DNA of 64,000 bases from Rotaria sordida. Lineage: Eukaryota; Rotifera; Eurotatoria; Philodinida; Philodinidae. Both the position numbers and the translations under genes were made by a program. How positions within the stretch are numbered: the first letter of the stretch is position 1; each line of letters begins with the position of its first letter. A model generated the notes under the pieces. The model searched no databases and was not told the origin of the DNA. It saw only the letters and a program-made list of their open reading frames with translations. Below, piece after piece: positions 59,540 to 64,000 of the stretch. Where the stretch lies: NCBI GenBank assembly GCA_905250125.1, contig CAJNOL010000758.1, positions 1 to 64,000 on the forward strand, read 5' to 3'.

Positions 59540-62500
59540 CTACTTAGACGAAAGACGTGTTTTAAAATAATCCGGATTACTTTCTAGGAGCCATTCCGGT
59601 TCAACTACTGTTATATCTCTAAAATATAAATATTCATAATTTAATAAAAAAATACAGAAAAAACAAAAGAAAATTTTTTTACCGAATAAATCGTTTAGTG
59701 GTTTGAATTAATTCAGTAAAAACAACTAATGAAGGTTTAGCACCAAATAATACTGAACTTGGATGAATTTTAACAATATGACGATCATTTATCTAAATAA
59801 AATAATAATTCATTAACTTATGTTTGTTTTTCTTTGTCACTTTTTCATTTTATTCAAACTTACTGTTCGATAATCATTTTCTTTAAAATATTCAGCAACA
59901 TTCATAAATAAACCATAAGCAAGTGCTTGCCTAAATAAAAAGAAATTCTAATTCTAATATATTAGTGATGTGACTTTGTAAAATTAAGACACGTGTATCT
60001 CGAGATAATGAACTTTTCTAGAACTAATTTCTATATGTTAAGTTTTTTTGGAGTTAGATTTTACTAAAAATTCCACCAGAGATGTGGCTCATTTCGTATA
60101 GTCTAGCCTGAAGTTTTCGGATATTTTCTCGTATAGTGCAAGATATATTCGTTAATTACTTTTTAATTAATAATCATCTGAAAGAGCCAACATTTTAACA
60201 TATGGCTATATTAAAAAAACTTATTCAGAAAAATAATCCTTGTAAAGAATTAACATAGAATAAAAGGTAAGTATGTCTCGTGTTTGTCTGAAATGGTCCA
60301 TATAGACATAAAAAAATAAAATTTTTCTTTTACCTAACAAGGCTATATTTAGTTCCACAAGATTTTATATTTAATTGTAATTCAATACAAATACGTCTTA
60401 ATTGTTTTCGTATTGCACATGCACGTAATAAATTACGTCGATTGATTTTATTTATTTGACACCATTCCTATTCATTAAAATTTTTTTTTTTATTCATGAA
60501 AAAGAACGTGAAAATAAACTATTTACTTTTGTTTTTTTATTAGCAATAAAAGTTTTATAAACATTTAATAATGTTAAATGATCACCTTCATTCATTGTAA
60601 ATTTTTGTCTTTGCATTTTCATTTTTTCATTTATATTTGATGATGTAAGAAATATTGTATCAACACTCATAATACTAACTAATTTAAGCATTTCTTCTAA
60701 ACAACCAAGATCAGATGAAGCTAATAAACAACGCGAAAGTCTAGACAAAATAAAAATGTTATATGAACATAATGTTTCCTTTTTTTTTTAAAAGCTATTT
60801 CAATCTAACTTTGGATCAAGCGGAAAACAAGCCATTTTTCGTCCATCATCTGTTAATTCATATGTATTATCATTGGATGCTTGTATTGCACGAAGATAAG
60901 TCAATTCACGTAAAGCAGCTGTTATAGATTTTTCATCTGGTTTAGAAAGAAAATCAAATGTTGAGATATTTGTTATTCCCATGGCTAAAATTTGTAATGC
61001 AGCAGTTGCTAAATTACATCGAAGTAATTCAGGAATAGGTGTTGATGGTAATTGGTCAAATTCTTCTTCTAAAAACAAATAACAAAGTAAAATTCGAATT
61101 CCAACTGAAGAATATTGATTAACTGCCGTTATTCATTAAGAAAGTCAATTAAACAATTCACTTTTTTGCATAATTTTAAATGAATTTCGTGTAGACGTGA
61201 GCGAAACCAGTCGTTCGTGATCGCGATTCCAGCAAAACGATGACCGCCTTGCTCATATCTATCTACAACACATGAGTTATGGCAATATGACATTCAACAT
61301 ATGTTTTATACGACCAAAAAAGATGTCACTTCCAACGAAAAGTATTAGTCCTTGGTCTCAGTCTCGGCAGAACCGGGACTAGGAAACTTAGAGCACATCG
61401 GATACGACCCGCGTCCGAATCTGGAATTTTTCTGTTGGATTCGTCGAGAACCCTTACGGCGAACGCTACTCGAAAAGTACGAGCTAATTACATTGTCAAG
61501 ATCGTCCTTATTTAATTAATTTTTCACATAGTATCGTAATGAAATAATAGTTCAATAAAATTACCTACTGCATTACTTTCGATAGATTCTCTCTTTCTCT
61601 CTAATCATATTCGATAAACTTTCATCATAGTGACAAGAAAATCTTTTATGTGAATTTGTTTTTGTTTTTAATCGTTCTAACCTGTATACATGCGATAACA
61701 TGTTCCTGGACATTCACGTCCAGCACGTCCAGCACGTTGCCATGCTTGTGCTTGTGAAATTTTTTGTACTTGTAATAGTTCTAAACCAGTTTGTGGATTA
61801 AAAGTTTTCGTTTTAACATGACCACAATCAATCACATGACGAATACCCGGAATTGTAATTGATGTTTCACCAATATTTGTTGAAACTATTACTTTACGAA
61901 TATCTAAATAAATTCTGTTATTTAATAATTTATAAACAGCTTGTGTAAAATATTAAAAAATAAAGAATAGGAATTTTAACGTTTCTATTTTCTTATATTA
62001 GTGATTTCAGGATTTAATTGATTAAAAACAAAACAATTTATTCGAAGTTTTTATTTCAAAATACACTGATGAAAAGAAACAGTGATACTCATGTTTACAA
62101 TTTAGGATAAAATATACGTAAATAGACGAAAATCAAAAATTTAAAACTCAAATTAAAAATATTAAATTCAACATGTATTGTTAAGACATATTGAAAAAGT
62201 ATGTGAGATATAATTAGTACTGACGAATGTACTAGAATAAATTGTACTAAATTTTGATGCCCTTTTCTCCTACTTACTAAGTATAAGAAGTTTTCTTTAT
62301 ATGATAAAAAATATAGAATTTCGAGCTGTACAACACTGTTAGCTTTGTTTTTCAAACAAGTTTAAGCTTGTCGACGCCAAATTTAAAAGATTCACGTTTA
62401 CTCAGTCATTTCATTGCAAGTTTCTCTTCTCTACTGACGCTTATTGATTTGTGTAAAACGATCTTTTCAAGGTTCTTGAGGTTGGTGTTTACTGAAGAAA

Positions 62501-64000
62501 GACTTGGCTTTGACAACTATCAGTATTATTGAGTCTACTTGGGAAAATCATTCTTTCAAAAATGAGATTTGCTTTATGAAATATTTATTATTATGTCGTC
62601 GAATATAAAATTTAATTCCGAACAAAAACGGTATCAATATCAAATTGAACTGAGAAAATATTTAGGGTGTTTCGAATTGCAAAATAACAACGGCATAGAT
62701 CTATTAGGAAAAAAAGACTTCTCTGATGCTTTCGTGTTTTCTTACTTCAAAACTGTATCTCTCAAATATTTTTTCTAAAATGCTGATGCACTGACGAGGG
62801 AGCTACTCGAACTGATATCCGCCAGTTGAGCTCATATTGGGTTCACAAGAAGGTCTCGGTAAGACTAAAAAACACTCACAGAAGGTTTCGTGCTTGTGGA
62901 TCTCTGCAGTCAAATTATGATCATTTTACTGGATTCTTGATCTGAAATGTCGCTTATAAATAGATCTGATGGCCCTGAGAAAATCCTGAAAGTTTCAACA
63001 GACATGAATGTTCCTTTGTCAAGATATTAAATTTTCAAGTAAACTTGATTTTTGTGGCACATCATCGGATCTATCTATGAGCAAAATTTCCGATCGGAAT
63101 TTCCGTAAAACAATTATAGCTTGATTCCAGAGGCTCATAGATATGAACCATTTTATGATTTTCCTAGTCTTACTGAAATCTTCTTGTCAAATTAATATGA
63201 GCTCAAATGGTGAGTATTAGTTAGATAGTTTCCTAGTAAGATTTAGTGAAATGTCTTCTGGAACACCTGTTATGAATAATCATTTTCGTATGTCAACAAA
63301 TTTCTAACATTTTCTATTTGCTTCTTTTAATAAAATACTATGAAATGTTCGATGTCTTTTCTTAAGTACAATTATCTATATATTCATTATGATCGAACCG
63401 TTATCGTTATTAGACATCGTTTGAAATACAAGTCAGTTTCTGTAAGATTAAGAAAATTTGAAAATTGTTTATTCTTATTATATTGTGTTTATATGTATGA
63501 CTGACAAAAAAGATATGATTTCTTAATGAAATGAAAATCTTAGGAAATATTAAATATATAATATTCTTACTCATAGGTGTTTGTTTAAAAACAAGCATTT
63601 GTTTTACTGTTGCCATATTTGCATAAAGTGGTAAGACAACAATAGGTTCAAGTGATTCTGTTCCACTAGCAATAATGTGTTTGATAGTTTTACATGTAGA
63701 ATCGATTTCATCTTGTCCTGTAAGAAATATTAATATTCCTTCATTCAATGGTGTTGAGCGATGAATCTACAATGAGAAAATTATTATAAAAAGGAAAAAA
63801 AACTCTTTGTTTTTTTTTCTTTACTTGAAATAATGTAACAAGTGATGCATGTATATAATCTGTTTGAATATCTTGTACATGAAAAACATCAATAGGATAT
63901 TGTCGACCTTGTAAATATAAAACAGGTGCTTGATTAAAATAATTCGAAAATAAATCAACATTCATTGTTGCTGACATAACTAGAACATGTAATGGATTTT
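59540..64000 (-). CDS. DHX33: DEAH-box RNA helicase DHX33, C-terminal 485 residues (cut by window edge)
   Basis: Nine exons seen, in gene order: >64000-63825, 63766-63571, 61903-61682, 61068-60810, 60740-60527, 60467-60334, 59930-59864, 59792-59683 and 59618-59540; all in phase. The visible part starts just before helicase motif III (VMSATMN), so the P-loop and DEAH box lie off the right edge. Then come motif IV region ([13 protein letters not shown]), motif V ([12 protein letters not shown]), motif VI (QRAGRAGRE), the winged-helix and HA2 domain ([43 protein letters not shown]) and the OB-fold end ([34 protein letters not shown]). HA2/OB residues fit DHX33 better than DHX8 or DHX40. DHX33 acts in rRNA transcription and translation initiation in animals. 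Two long introns (613 and 1667 nt) contain repeats. Confidence 0.88.
61180..61510. repeat. GC-richer insertion in a DHX33 intron
   Basis: Within the 613-nt intron (61069-61681) about 330 bp are visibly richer in G and C and in CpG than any surrounding intergenic DNA (for example GCGAAACCAGTCGTTCGTGATCG). It has no stop-free coding frame of note and no clear inverted ends. It is probably a fragment of a mobile element or retrocopy that I cannot identify. Confidence 0.45.
62810..63220. repeat. Foldback repeat in a DHX33 intron
   Basis: The left arm contains GAGCTCATATTGGGTTCACAAG, then AAGGTCTCGGTAAGACTA. The right arm contains TAGTCTTACTGAAATCTTC, then TTGTCAAATTAATATGAGCTC, its imperfect reverse complement. 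Similarity continues inward for ~100 bp at lower identity. Lies in the 1667-nt intron 61904-63570. Confidence 0.65.

Noticed and set aside
1..64000. CRISPR arrays, bacterial operons, riboswitches or prophage
   Set aside because: The sequence is clearly eukaryotic, with spliced genes; no regularly spaced direct repeats or bacterial gene strings are present.
1..64000. Retrotransposon or endogenous viral coding remnants
   Set aside because: No reverse transcriptase, integrase, capsid or polymerase motifs were recognised in any frame; the identifiable mobile DNA is of terminal-inverted-repeat type.

Overview
The window is metazoan nuclear DNA. Genes are split by GT-AG introns that are mostly 50-60 nt, intergenic and intronic DNA is very AT-rich, codons end mainly in A or T, and the gene set is animal (Ig cell-surface protein, DBHS splicing factor, WDR88, cyclin D-like, ABRACL, EXOSC10, DHX33). 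Tiny introns, AT richness, an intron-less bacterial/fungal-type acetoacetate decarboxylase-like gene and many small degenerate DNA transposons fit a bdelloid rotifer (Rotaria/Adineta-like) best; that placement is inference.

Layout. 1-2.1 kb: non-coding with a 252-bp inverted-repeat element. 2.1-7.6 kb: a convergent pair, an unrecognised 246-aa protein (+) and a secreted two-Ig-domain protein (-). 9.6-12.2 kb: WDR88 (+). 16.4-17.5 kb: acidic protein with a nuclear-receptor-LBD-like C-terminus (+). 19.7-20.2 kb: single-pass membrane protein (-). 22.9-25.6 kb: EXOSC10/Rrp6 exosome nuclease, 15 exons (-). 26.4-27.5 kb: dead Tc1/mariner-type element. 29.7-30.6 kb: cyclin D-like (+). 32.0-33.6 kb: two foldback elements. 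34.1-38.9 kb: DBHS protein of the SFPQ/NONO/PSPC1 family (-). 39.4-40.9 kb: hAT-like non-autonomous element. 41.5-44.3 kb: polytopic membrane protein with a mariner inside an intron (-). 45.3-45.7 kb: near-perfect palindrome. 46.8-47.7 kb: membrane protein (-). 51.0-51.7 kb: probable N-myristoylated protein (-). 54.2-54.9 kb: acetoacetate decarboxylase-like protein (+). 56.8-58.1 kb: long-TIR element with piggyBac-like inner termini. 59.2-59.4 kb: ABRACL (+). 59.5 kb to the right edge: the C-terminal 485 residues of DHX33 (-), cut by the window end.

The genes are not an operon or pathway; several act in nuclear RNA biology (EXOSC10, DBHS protein, DHX33), which is probably coincidence. Two patterns stand out. 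Coding introns are either about 50-600 nt or longer than 1.5 kb, and every one of the five long introns contains an inverted-repeat or transposon insertion. Two copies of a dispersed repeat 34 kb apart both keep a hairpin whose two arms changed together. I found no convincing new multi-gene system. Gene models were spliced by eye with reading phase checked at each junction; product names rest on motifs and family recognition, not on database searches.
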